Source: Pelargonium x hortorum
Lineage: Eukaryota; Streptophyta; Magnoliopsida; Geraniales; Geraniaceae
Direction: 5' to 3'
Length of the DNA: 64,000 bases
Assembly (NCBI GenBank): GCA_036897525.1
Contig: JAYMTJ010000018.1
Coordinates: 1 to 64,000 of the forward strand
The notes under the pieces: model-generated
The model's input: the letters and a program-made list of their open reading frames with translations, nothing else
Told to the model about the DNA's origin: nothing
Databases searched by the model: none
Part shown: positions 1-11,400 of the stretch, piece after piece
Layout of the letters: the number at the start of each line of letters is the position of its first letter
How positions within the stretch are numbered: position 1 is the stretch's first letter
Program-made: the position numbers and the translations under genes

Positions 1-234
1 AATCACTGGAGGCAGTATTGACTGATGAGGCCCAAGCTGTAATGAGAGCGGTATCTTAAGCATAAGGTTTCGTAAGAAACCGTAGGTAAGCTTGCTTAAG
101 CATTTCCTAAACATATATAGAGTGATAAAGTGCAGTCTCTCTAGCAAAGTAAGATCGGTCAACAGATAGTTTAGGTTTGATTTTGACTTCATTTATTAGT
201 GAAAGTAGGAGAATGGAGAGTACTCTCAAGACCT

Positions 235-3200
235 GGGCTCCGCGCCTTTAACCAGAATGCGGTAACACAGGAGTTCTAATTACTATATTATTACAGAAGT
301 TCAAGTCACACAGTATGCAGTAAAACATTTACCATCTGTAATAATAGGAAACAGAGGAAGTTTACTTACAAGTTGATTACCGTTGGACTGATAACAACAG
401 CACTAGCAAGAGGATGAGGATTTGATTCGGCTAGCAAACCCAGTCGATGTATTCTGCTGGTCGATGGCCAAAGAAGCAGGACGAAGCTCTTTCTTTCTTC
501 TTAGGACCCGCCTGCCAACGCTAAGGTTTTCCCTCGAACGAATTGCTTATATGGGTTGAACCTAGGTTTAGTCATAGAAGTCCGCTTCTGTAAGTAGTGG
601 TGAATATCAAGTATAGTTCCCCGAGGTAACCCCTTTTTTCTCTATTAAGTAAGGACAGGGGTAACTATACGGTAATAAAAAGCTTTTCCTGTCGCCGAGC
701 TCCTAGTGCAATTAAACAGAATCTCTAACTATTTCATTTCACAAAAAACAGTGTTCTGGGAGTAAAGTAGCAAATACAAATGTATATAGGGCGGCAGTAA
801 CTTCCCTAATTCTTTCTTATGTTGCAAAGATCGAGTCCGGTTAGACATCCTAGTAATAGTGGGGCTCCTCGGTTTGGAAAGATTTAACCAAAAGGATCTA
901 AAAGAGTCCTGCGATATCCTACCGGATTTCATAGCTTTTGCTTCGAAAGGGGACCTGACCCTTCTCTAGAAAACCCCTCAATTTAGGTTCTCACAAGACC
1001 AATTCCTGCCATTCTAGAAAGTACTTCATTTAACTACTCTATGCCTATACCCTAAGAAGAGTTATCAAAGACTTATATAAATGCAGAATTCCCGGAAATC
1101 TCATTAACAAATAGCTGTATTAGTGGCTTAGGTCTTAAAAGACCTCAAACCTGTACTCAACTCTTCCTTAGTCTTGATAGCTTTGTTTTCTGTATCCCTT
1201 GTTTTATACTCAACATTCATAGCTTGCTTTCTTCATAGCTATACTTCTTTCTTAGTCTTCCAGAACTGAGTCTTATTAGCCTCGATTCTCTTAGTTCGAA
1301 ACCTGGTAAGAAATAGAAAGATAATAAAGAAAAAAGAGGGTACCGGACTCCCCGCTTTTTATAGACTGATCTTACTTTATTCCTAACAAACCCCTTTTTC
1401 TTTAAAGCTACAGACCTGCTTCAACTTAAACCTCAGGAATAAACCTCTTAGATATTACACCTTTTCAGTAAAGACTTCCAATAAAAGCTTATGATAGCTA
1501 TTATTAGGAAACTTTCTAACTGAAATCTTGAATTACCAAGTTGAGAAAGAGAAATCCTTTCATTCAAAACTCCAATTCTCAAAAAAGTAGGACGCATATA
1601 ACTGTCAATTCAATAAAACCCCAATTCCCCTCTGTGGACCTGTTTCGAAATTGGCAACTTTCTAATTTCCCGGTCTTTTTGCCCTCAATCACATTTTAAG
1701 AGGAGAGCCCAACTCGAAAAGAGACAAAAACGAAGACTTTATCATATATACTGGACTCCTTTTTTCGAAACAGTCAATCTTTTCTTAGCTAAAAACAGGT
1801 TGAGAACTTTGTCATATATAGCGTTCCTACTTTTTTTCATAAAAAGTGCCCTGAAAGAGACCCTTTCCCTAGGAGAAGTGCCGTCAATGTTTGTTCCATT
1901 TTCACCTACTGCAAAATGAATAGACCTACTTTTGTTAATAGGATCGGCTCTCAATTCAAGAAAAAGGAGTCGGCCCTGATATTCAAAATGAATCAAAGTT
2001 GACAATTTGTATTACCTGACTTGAGCTATTAAATAGAATGAATAAGGTATATAGTCAATTGAATACCTTAGAAAGAGTACTCTCAACAAAAGGAAAAGAA
2101 TATCCGGTAACATCAATGAAAGAGAGACTTTCACTTGAGCTTAATCCTTCTTCCTAAAAGCCCTGGAACATAGAAACCCAACAAGTCAACTTGCCTTAGC
2201 TAAACGAATTCAATTCCGAAGAAATTTTCTAAATACAAGTTATAAAGCCTAAAAGGAATCCATGTTAAAGCCATGAAACATAGAAAAGTCTCAAGCAAGG
2301 GGCTTTCTTTGGCTGGGAAATGAGAAAGCACTCACAAGAAAAAGGGTTCCTGGTAAACAGGCTAAGGAATCTTTCATGGTAGCAGTGTAACAAAGTAAAC
2401 CCAAGGTCACGTCAGTCTTAGTCTTGCTATGAATAGTAGCAGTTCATAGACTCACTAAATGGTTCCGGAATTCTCCTACTTTCATGGTCATAGAATCACA
2501 TACTTGCTCTTACCCTTATGATAGCGAGCGGTATCTAATGCTGTTAGGAGCTTGCATGGAGCTTATGGTGCAGTTGAGGTCTTAACACACTAAAACCCGC
2601 TCGGTCTTACACTCTCATTAGCTCCCAAACTAAGGAACACACTCTTCTTAACACCTCTGCCTAAGGATCCAATGAATGCCCAGTCGATGGCCATAGAACA
2701 CAGGTTGTTGGCATTGGAAAAAACCTGTCAGTGGTGTCTAATGCTGCTAATGTGTAGAATGTACTGTCGGTGAAGTTGGTCAAGCAAGTAAGGATTGGTA
2801 GGTGGTAACTCTCTAGCTAGGAAAGAAGGAGGCTAACATTATTCTATAATTGGAGGAAATCGATCCGGTGTTGCTATGAGAACTCAGACCCTGTAATGTC
2901 TTAGCGGTCAGCCGAACAAGGGTATGTGAACACAAGAAAGAAATCCTGACATTGACCGACCAAAACGTCGAAAGAAAGAAGTTGGCGTGCTTTCAAGGTA
3001 TGTAATTGGCAGTAAGTGTTGTTAAGGAACTAGGGCTTCGCGCCTTTGCCTGTGAATCTAGGAGATGGTACCAAGCACAAATGGAGAGCAAGGATAAGGA
3101 GATGGAGAAGGTAGGTATGTCACTCGGTTGCTAAACAGAGGAAAGGCTCACGCAAAGAGGACACACGGGATCAGTTGAACAAACGAAGCGTTTGCCTCGA

Positions 3201-4571
3201 TCATACGCCTTTCCAATTGGTGCTCGCCTAGTTGCTTTATCGAAGAAGATCGAACACTGTTATTTAAGAGGTTCGTACTCCCATTTCTTTGCTTCGTCTG
3301 TCTTAAGGATAAGCTGTGAGGATGAGGTGTGCAACAATTGAGTGGTCTCAGTTGTACCAATTGACCGTGAACAGGTTTGATTGGTTGTTTGTGATCTATT
3401 TTACCTAGCCTTATTCTTAGTCTTATTTCAACCATAGTAAACAGGAATACATTATCGATCGGAGTGTATTAGTCAGTCGGAGTTGTTATTAGACAAGATG
3501 GTTTCCTTACGATTGCTACCTTAGACGAAGGAGATAGAGTTCCGCTGACAAGTGGTAAAGGCGCGGTAGCCCAGTAACAGAGGCAGGGTCTTTTAATCTA
3601 GTATCAGTAAAGTGAATCCTACACTAGGACCAGCAGCTATATATAGATTGGAAAGCAGGCTGTCATGCCGGGCGGAAGGTGGTCAATCAGTCCAAGGCTA
3701 GCTATTTCAACTCAAACTAGGAAGTTGTTAGACTTGAAAGTCTGCTTAAGTTCTGGGAGATTCTGACTCTTAGCTTGGAAGCCTGGAAAACAGAATACGG
3801 AATCGCATATGTTGACAGTTGATTAGGACCCACATGTCAGCTGGTAAAGGCGTTCATACAACTATGAGAACAGCTATGGCGGTGGTTACTTCACTTCTCC
3901 GATGAAGGCTAGCAAAGAGTTTAAGGATTGGCATGCTTAGTACAGAAGGACTGCTACTGAGACAGCTATCAAGACCTATGAAACTAAGGCATATGAAGAA
4001 GCATTAACAAGTCATGAAAGAGTCAGAAGAATAAGAAACCTCTATCTATTCTACTGATGGCACTGTGAAGCTAACTAATGGTAACAGTTGCTGTGGTGCT
4101 AACAATGAAACTACTAAGCCAAGTCAACTGCTAGAAACGTTGGAAGATGGCCAAAGCAACAACACTCAAGGAAAGATGGCAAGTATATTCCCTCGACTAG
4201 AGGTCCCTGCACCGTGTCTTCTTCTTGTTTTCTTTGTTCTTGTTCGAGTAAGAGGAAAGAAGGAGGCAACCGCAAGGTTGAAGAATTGGAGGAAAGAGTA
4301 TCCGTATTAGTTTGTATTCTTCTTGAGCATTGAGTTGGTAGCTCATTGAATTCATCTTGTACCTTCTTCGGCACCTCATTGAAAGTAGGTCTTGCACTTA
4401 TCTGCTTAAGGTACAAGCAACTGCTAAGGACAGGCTTCTCATAGCAACACCGACTAGAGGCTTAGCTAGCTGCACCGGTAACAAGCTTTAGATGGCCATC
4501 GACAAGATCAATCTTGCCTTGCTGTTGAAGGAATCAAACACTACTCTTACTCTTCTAAGGCGCGAAGCCCT
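235..4571. repeat. dispersed GCGC-centred short repeat, four copies in both orientations
   Basis: A core of the form AAGGCGCGAAGCCCT occurs at 4557-4571. Its exact reverse complement is at 3032-3046. A one-base variant of the reverse form is at 235-249, and a looser forward variant is near 3557-3572. Large plant mitochondrial genomes are known to accumulate short dispersed repeats of this kind, which can mediate rare recombination. The copies are confined to the less AT-rich first 4.6 kb. The span given covers all four copies. Confidence 0.6.
2820..2844 (+). repeat. 25-bp repeat, inverted partner at 37170-37194
   Basis: A 25-base purine-rich stretch beginning GGAAAGAAGGAGGC is found exactly, as its reverse complement, at 37170-37194. 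A 14-base part of it recurs at about 4256-4269. The two full copies lie in the less AT-rich islands of the window. They look like a dispersed intermediate-size mitochondrial repeat capable of inversion-type recombination. Confidence 0.75.
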
Positions 4572-4604
4572 CTTGCTAGGAACCGAGCTACTAACCATCT
4601 CTAT

Positions 4605-5540
4605 CTAAACTAACCAGTTCATGGAAGCTAAGGTGTTCGAAGAATGACTTAATCCTAGTAAGCTACAAACAGTATTGGACTGATATTGACATTCTGTCGT
4701 CGGCTTGACTCTTTGTTTCAAAAATGTATCCAATTCGTCCTTCTTTTCCTTCGTCAATCCACCCTTATCTAACAGAGACAGGAGTAGCTCAGGTTTGATA
4801 GAAGAAAGAATCTCTCTCTCGAATTCTGCGATTCTGTCTAATGGCAAGCGATCACAGAAACCATTCACAGCAGCATAAATGACTAGAATTTGTTTCTCTA
4901 TAGGAAGTGGTGCATATTGTGCTTGTTTCAGAACTTCTGTCAGCCTGGCGCCCCTGTTAAGTAAGGCCTGAGTTGCAGCATCAAGGTCTGACCCAAATTG
5001 AGCAAAGGCTGCAACCTCTCTATATTGGGCTAACTCTAGTTTCAAACTACCGCAAACTTGTTTCATTGTTTTCAACTGAGCAGCAGAACCAACCCTACTT
5101 ACCGATAATCCTACGTTAATAGCAGGACGAATCCCACGATAGAACAGCTCGGTTTCCAAACAGATTTGACCATCCGTAATGGAGATGACGTTCGTAGGAA
5201 TATAGGCAGAGACATCTCCAGCTTGTGTTTCAATAACTGGCAATGCTGTTAAGCTACCAGCACCGGTGTCATCAGAACGTTTAGCTGCTCTTTCTAATAG
5301 GCGCGAATGCAAGTAGAAGACATCGCCTGGGAAAGCCTCACGGCCAGGTGGTCGTCGTAATAATAAGGACATTTGCCGGTATGCCACAGCTTGTTTACTA
5401 AGATCATCGTATATAATCAGAGCATGCATTCCATTATCTCGGAAGTATTCTCCCATGGCACAGCCTGAGTAAGGAGCAAGAAATTGAAGAGGAGCCGGAT
5501 CTGAGGCTGTAGCAGCTACAAGAATCGAATAAGATAAGGC
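4605..5540 (-). pseudogene. atp1: 5'-truncated, chimeric atp1 (F1F0-ATPase alpha subunit)
   Basis: This is the C-terminal half of the mitochondrial ATP synthase alpha subunit, part of the alpha3-beta3 catalytic head on the matrix side of the inner membrane. Homology begins at [20 protein letters not shown] (family: ALEYSIL...) and runs without a stop to FLKQRVKP near 4701. Visible landmarks are the Walker-B-type [27 protein letters not shown], and the alpha/beta signature [14 protein letters not shown] with its catalytic Arg. About 225 N-terminal residues, including the P-loop, are absent. Upstream the frame closes with a TAA at about 5562-5564 in unrelated AT-rich DNA. The first in-frame ATG (5456) is internal to the family alignment. 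After residue KP, 31 unrelated codons (starting TTECQYQ) replace the usual end, with a TAG at 4605. Recombination at both ends is inferred. It is probably non-functional alone, but it has stayed open, so it is either young, expressed as a chimera, or one half of a split gene. Confidence 0.93.
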
Positions 5541-5561
5541 ACCCCCTATATATATTATTCT

Positions 5562-8043
5562 TTAGTTGTTCTTTCTTGAAAAAAAGTTTAATATTATTAC
5601 TTTTCTCATTACCTTTCTTTGTCGGGGCTATACTTATTTAAGCCCATTAAGAGCGGGTATTCTTTAAAAGGACATAAAAAACCCTCTTTATTTTGCCCTG
5701 TTTCATTAGCTAAGTCAAAGGTGTCTTTTCCATCCATATAGACGGATACTATATAAAGAGGATACTTAGAAGTAGTACTAAGGATGATATACTCACTCAG
5801 TCGAGCCCAGTAAAAAAACAAATAAGTAAGGATATTCTTTTATAACTCTTTTAGGGTAGAATCAAAAGCAAGGCGAAATAGACACTTAATTTTTGATATT
5901 TGTGGATATCTTCTACTAAAGTTTTATGTGATCCTATTACAATTTTAATAAGGGTCAGAAAGGGGATTCCTTTAGAGAAGTTAGGGTTGAGTCTTTTATT
6001 TATCTAGGGAAGCATTAATCTTATAAATTCAACAGCATCCATGTATTAGTATCGGTTAACAATAAGGTTAATATGGGTTTTCCAGAGCTGCTTATTAGTT
6101 TAAACCACGGGAATATTTTAGACTTTTCAGCTTTATATAGGGTCTATCTTCTCTTCGACAAGACAAGCAGAGTTTCAAAGACCTTTTTGCTAAGCATACC
6201 TGCAATACCCTTTGTACATGCGCGTGAGATACTGCACTTGTCCCTAAGACAAAGTTTATTCTTTACTAGGAAGGGAAATAAATCGCTAACGTAACTGACC
6301 AACAAACAGAAAAGCTCTTTTAAGTAAGATCCTTTACCACTAACTAACTAACTTATTCCTTATCCTTTTTTTTATAAACGACTGGCATAGTTGAGTAATT
6401 GGTATATTACATTTTGGTGGATTTCATGAAAATCTTTTTTATTATTCTTAGAATTATAAAGAGGCTCTTTGTCTTGATACTCTGATGGTTTTGTAAGAAA
6501 GAGTCTTGCCTTAAACATTGACGTCTAGATTCTTTTTGATTAATTTTAAAGGGCTCGTCAACACCTATTTTATTTCATTTGTTTCTGAGGTAAAGTTAAT
6601 ATTCCAAAAAAAAGCTTTTTATTTACAGAAAATACTTTTTTATAACAGTCCCAAAAATGAGTTATATAAACGGGATCTAACTCCAGTTATTTTTTACGTC
6701 AAATTTTTAGTAGTAAGTTTTGAATTGATAATAGTCTTTGTATAGAATAAGTACTTTTTTAGGTCTTATGAAATGAAACTTCGGTATTCAGAATCCGTAT
6801 ATTCGTAAGTGTAGCCCTCTTTACCAGAGGCAAAGATCAATTAACCAAAGCAATATTATAAAGAATCTTGTTTAGAAATCCTTATCTTAGAAAAAAAGTT
6901 ATAAATAAATAAGTATAAGGAAGCTCTGATATCAAGTACTGAAAGGGCCTAGAGAGATATAAGAATTTAGGTAATTTCCGTTTTTTTACTGCTATTAAAT
7001 AAAAGCTTCTGTTTTCCCACTTGAAAGTGGCTCTCTAAATGCATATGAACGGGTATAAGGATGTGCTATTGTCTGATAGGGAAGTCTAGTTACATGAGTA
7101 TTTGTTAAGATCTTTTAATAGGGTTATTCCCGGGCGAGTATCTATTAAATTAGATATTTAATTGACTCTTTAACTGAGCCGTAATCAAGAAGCATAGTTC
7201 TTTGTTTGTATGATACCTCGAAACATTTGTACATTTCCAAAGCAGTCATATAAGGAATAAAATTGATATGTAAGGACTTCGTATTTCATTTACTTTTGTG
7301 TAAAGTTTACTAAAGTATTTAGTGCATAACCTCTTCTTAAAAAACACACGGTCTTACTATGGACCTAATAACAAACTTTAAGACTAAATGAAATCCGGAT
7401 AAAAAACTTTTACATCTTTGGCAGTCGCAACTTAATCTTACTTTATATACTGGAAAAAAATTCTTATAATTATATAAGTGCCAAGTTTCTGTTTAACTAA
7501 TAAATTCAATTTATTAAAAGGCTAAGCTGAGTACGTACTCAATTCTCATGCTCTAGTTTAATTCTTTGTAATAAATACACTTGTAGTAAAAGGGCTCTCT
7601 GTATTGTATTCACTCTACTCTAGTTTTGGGTGCCAAGAATACTTCGACTACCATGGACCTTTTTTTAAGTTCTTTTTTGGTTAATAAAAAATACAGCGCA
7701 AAGCAAAGATTTATTTAGGATATAAAGTATACATACTTTGTAGGGGTCCTTTAAGGTACTTATGACAGCTCCGCGATGGCAGACTACTTTGTAAAGGGCT
7801 AATGGGGTTGTTAGAAAAAATGAAGGCTCCTCTGTTTCTGTTAAAGAATAAGAGTAGAAAAAAAGTTTAACGCTTTGTCTTCTTTCTATTGCTTAGGGTT
7901 CAATTAAGTGATTCAGATCACCCCTTATATCAAGAAAGGAAGGCTGTAATTATGAAAGTAAAGCTCTAATCACATCACACTCCAAAACCAATTCAACAAA
8001 GAAAAGGCAAGCTTGCTTGAAAAGGAGTCAATTCTAAGCCTTA
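5562..8043. other. gene-free AT-rich spacer
   Basis: No gene, tRNA or intron domain is recognised. The stretch is strongly AT-rich with many stops in every frame, and the base composition changes visibly just upstream of the atp1 junction. Open frames such as 5609-5821 (minus), 6073-6294 and 6518-6745 (plus) look like chance openings. Confidence 0.6.
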
Positions 8044-8401
8044 CTACTCCTCTTAAGGACGCTTCCCTAGCCAACGTTTAGATCCAGCTCTACCCAAACT
8101 TTTCCGGTTCACTCCAACATTTCCTCACTTGTCCGACTGTTGCTGAGCAGTTTTGGCAAACGTACCTCTCCAGAAGGTAATTTGACTGCGGCCGATTTCC
8201 CCTCTTTTGAAGTTTCGCTACCAAGTACTTATCACCCTGCCGAAACTAGAAAGACACCCGCTGCTCTAGCTAATTGTCCACCCTTTCCAAGTGTGATTTC
8301 TATGTTAGGCCGTGCCTAAGGATTGGTTGAAGTAGATTCTTCTTTTTGATCAAGCAAAACCCCTTCCCAAACTGTACAAGCTTCTTCCAAAGCATACGGC
8401 T
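8044..8401 (-). pseudogene. rpl2: plastid-derived rpl2 pseudogene with group II intron end
   Basis: This is a transferred fragment of plastid rpl2 (50S ribosomal protein L2). Read on the minus strand, it starts in the rpl2 intron with a domain V hairpin (AGCCGTATGC ... GTACAGTTT, 8369-8401). It continues through domain VI to the intron end near 8325, then into exon 2. Recognisable peptides are NIEITLGKGGQLARAAG, KEGKSAAVKLPSGEVRL and, at DNA level, the CSATVGQ...SLGRAGSKRWLGKRP segment, ending near the VVRGVV codons. Small deletions sit at the exon start. An insertion with TGA-TAA follows ARAAG. A frameshift after the GEVRL region puts the rest out of frame. Retention of the intron shows transfer as DNA rather than via spliced RNA. 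It cannot encode L2. The identification is from memory of land-plant plastid sequence and is very specific. Confidence 0.92.
8369..8401 (-). other. group II intron domain V (plastid rpl2 intron relic)
   Basis: A 33-base hairpin has the hallmarks of group II domain V: AGCCGTATGC on the 5' arm and GCTTGTACAGTTT on the 3' arm. It is followed by a domain VI-like stretch up to about 8325. The catalytic AGC near the start is kept. No other intron domains were recognised upstream, so splicing is not possible from this copy. Confidence 0.8.
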
Positions 8402-8418
8402 TTCTTTCTTTCTTTCTT
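8401..8418 (+). repeat. (TTTC)n microsatellite at the edge of the rpl2 relic
   Basis: About four and a half tandem copies of TTTC directly abut the outer end of the plastid rpl2 intron relic. They mark the point where plastid similarity can no longer be followed. Confidence 0.8.
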
Positions 8419-11400
8419 AGGACTGAGATATTCTTTGTAAAGCAAGTATGTAAAGCTGCCGGTGTTGCACGAGCCAAGCTAGGAGTTTTTTTCTTGGCTT
8501 TGTTGTTTGCTGCTAATGACCTTCCTTCCGGGAATTTTCTTCTTGTAGCTCTTGAGATTCCTATTTCTAAGAGATAGTTTAGGCTGGATTGAATGCACAG
8601 GTTTCAGCCTTTTCTTGTTGTAGGTGGTCTCTTATATATAATATAAGTAGGATATTAAACTCTACCTTACAACTTATTAATCTATTACTACTATCTTAAC
8701 CTTAACAATAGAATACTAACTAGGAGAACTATCTTATACTCTTTCTATTAGATTAGCAACACTCGCTAGGGAATATGCTTGCTTTCCATTAGCACTACAT
8801 AGTCCATGGGTATCTCTCTTCTGCACAGGGTATCATATCTCTCTGGCTCAGGCTCTAGCAACCAGGTATGCTGTTAAAACAAAGTCAAGAAGTCCTAATA
8901 AGTCTTAAACGAGCTAGCAAAGAAAACAAAGTCATGAAAAGAAACAAGGGTATAATATGGGTATATTATTGTGTGGTCTATCTGTTTATTAAACTATAAT
9001 TACGACCTAACCTCCTATAAATGAAATGAGGTTTATACTCGGTAAGATGGACCTCTTCTCTACTGTATAAGGTTTGTCTGCTCCTTAACGATAAAGACCA
9101 TAGCGCAAGAGGATGTTTACTTAAATGTTACTAGTTTTCTATTAGGCACGTACCTACGCAAAGCTTGTCCTGTATTCGTTAGCAATAGGTATAGGGTCTT
9201 TCTTCTTATTCCTAGAGTGTTTTTTTTTTCGTTTTTGTATTGCAGTCTTAATAGGTTAGGTACATACTTACTGGTGTTAATATTCACCGCATAGTATACT
9301 CCTTTAAGATTCCTCCTGTTCTTTGTAGTTATTACTATAGAAAGGATTAAGCCTTTTTTTTTAGAGTCTTGTATGCATGGTGTACCTGACTGTGACTGAA
9401 GTGTAACGGAGGGTGTGCGAGGGGATTTGCTATATATGTAATGCCCTCAATAATAAGCTTATTATTTAGTAATATTGAATTAAGTCATAATATATTTTTA
9501 GAATCATAGTCTAAAAAGCTTCCTCAGTTTTAATATTTACAATGTAACTCGCTTAAGAAATCCTTACTCGACTCGAGTTGTGGGGGCTTTTAGGTAACGA
9601 ATATATGTTATATACACTGCTTGGGCACTTAGTTGCTTTTATCAGGACAGGCTTCTTAATCAATAGAAACCTTGTTTGTGCTCGGCCTAAAATGAACTTC
9701 CTACTGCTATAAAGTATACTTTTATAAGACATAAGAGAAGCTGAGTAAGAATAAAACTCACAACTTATGCCAAATATAGATTTAACTGAATGATTGTAAA
9801 GCGCCTTCCTTTATGTTACTCACTAACTAAAGTTTAGTGAATATGTATTCCTGCGTTTAATTTGTATTGTAGGAAAGTCTATCTAGAAAGCTTCTTTTGC
9901 TAACCGTAAATAGAATTTGAACTTCTTACCTCGATACCTTTATCTTGTTGTTAGAAAATTGAACTTTAAACCTACGCACGGATAAGACTGTATTCGTATT
10001 CTAGTGAGCCTTTAGAGAACACTAAACAAGAAATTTGTTTTTAACAAGGAAAGGGAGACTCTGAAGTCAAACTCCTACGAATTAGATATATCAAAAGAAA
10101 TTTGGGGTAGATATTAGACCCTACCTTAACTCGGTTAACAAGTTTTTGGAGTTACTCGGGGAAACTTTCGTGTTCTCTTTTCGTTAGCCTGGAGTAAAGT
10201 CTTTTTTACTCATGCAATTTATATAAACAGGTTTTTTTTATACTATAACTTAGTAGAGATTCTTATTAAAAAAAAGAGACTCTCTTTATTTTCTTATGAG
10301 GTTTCCAAGCCTGCTGGCTTGCAATATACTTCAAAAGCTTGTTTTAGCTTTCTTGTGAGTGATACAAAGTGGTTTATAATTGAGCCAGGAAGTACTTAAA
10401 GATAGATAAGTATATTTTGAAATATTTTATTTTGATATCCCTTTTGTTAGTGTGCTGTTAAATAGGGTTAGCTTTTACTATCTAGGACCGGAGCTTAGGT
10501 TAAGCTGTGTGATTAATTAAGAGGGAGTGGTCAGAAGTAACCTAACCTATTAAGGAAGAAATTGAAACCCGTGTGTTTGATATAAATAAGGTTGGCTAGG
10601 CCCTGTCCTGTATTCATCAGGTCTCGATTAAGTCTAATAGTTTTAGCAAAAAAAGTTAAGCAACTTTTGGTGATTTTATAGAATTTGTTTATGTCTAACT
10701 ATACCCTTCTAAAAACTGAGTTTTAATACCCCGGAATATCCCGCGTTTCTATATTTGTTTAGTTATTCTAAGAGCAGTTTATTTATATTCTTCATAATCT
10801 TAGATATAATGCAAAGGACTTTCCAAAGAAGATTACTCCCTTTCATAATTAATATATAGGATACTTGCATAGTTTAACTAATAAGAAAGACCCGCGCTAC
10901 TCTATACTTGGAGAGCCTTTTCGTTTAAATTTGTTTAATTAAAAAACTACTAACGCTTAAAAAATATAATGTATAAAAACTGGATAAAAAGACACTTCAT
11001 AGATAACTGAGAAAGCTATAAAGTCTGAGTAGATACTTGCAAATCTACTTGTATATTGGCGGCTAGCAAGGAGAAGAGTTTTTTCTATTTACTTACATTA
11101 CATATAACGGAGGTCTCTTTAAAGGCTTGTTATTTAGTAGCTTTGCTCCCTACCATTTAAAAGAAGAGTTAGCTCTAAGTCTTGGGAAAACTTTTTATTT
11201 TAGGTTGTATTTATATGTTGAGTATCAAAAAAATGAAGTAGCACTAGACTAGATAAGAAACTATAATTAAAAAAGTCTGGGTCTCCGGACTCTCAGAAAA
11301 AAGTTTAAAAGTGACTTTGTATAATTTGGAAGGGGGGTTTACTACTAAAAAAGAAAAAGTCTTTCAAAAGAGGTTCCTTGTGTAATTGATCTAATGAATG

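Larger units (their letters stand above)
1..4604. other. gene-free spacer, less AT-rich, with short dispersed repeats
   Basis: No gene is recognised in this stretch. By eye it is richer in G+C than most of the window. It carries a GCGC-centred motif several times in both orientations, a 25-base stretch found again inverted near 37.2 kb, and small hairpins such as GGTTTC-GTAA-GAAACC at 66-81. The longest open frames (1742-2005 and 3148-3435 on minus, and about 4065-4416 on both strands) show no family resemblance that I recognise and look like chance openings. The stretch ends where the atp1 tail begins on the minus strand. Confidence 0.6.

Noticed and set aside
22-80. Hammerhead-ribozyme-like CTGATGAG followed by GAAAC
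   Set aside because: The sequence between the two core motifs does not form a stem II, and no cleavable stem I/III arrangement is visible.
1742-2005. 87-codon minus-strand open frame
   Set aside because: No family resemblance, no supporting context, and a length that is expected by chance in this much sequence.
3148-3435. 95-codon minus-strand open frame
   Set aside because: No recognisable motif. It lies in the repeat-bearing spacer.
4065-4416. Overlapping open frames on both strands, one with a hydrophobic stretch
   Set aside because: Overlap on opposite strands and lack of any family match make both likely chance openings.
7165-7200. GAGCCGTAA ... AGTTC, possible group II domain V
   Set aside because: The arms do not pair along their length and no domain VI follows, unlike the clear domain V at 8369-8401.
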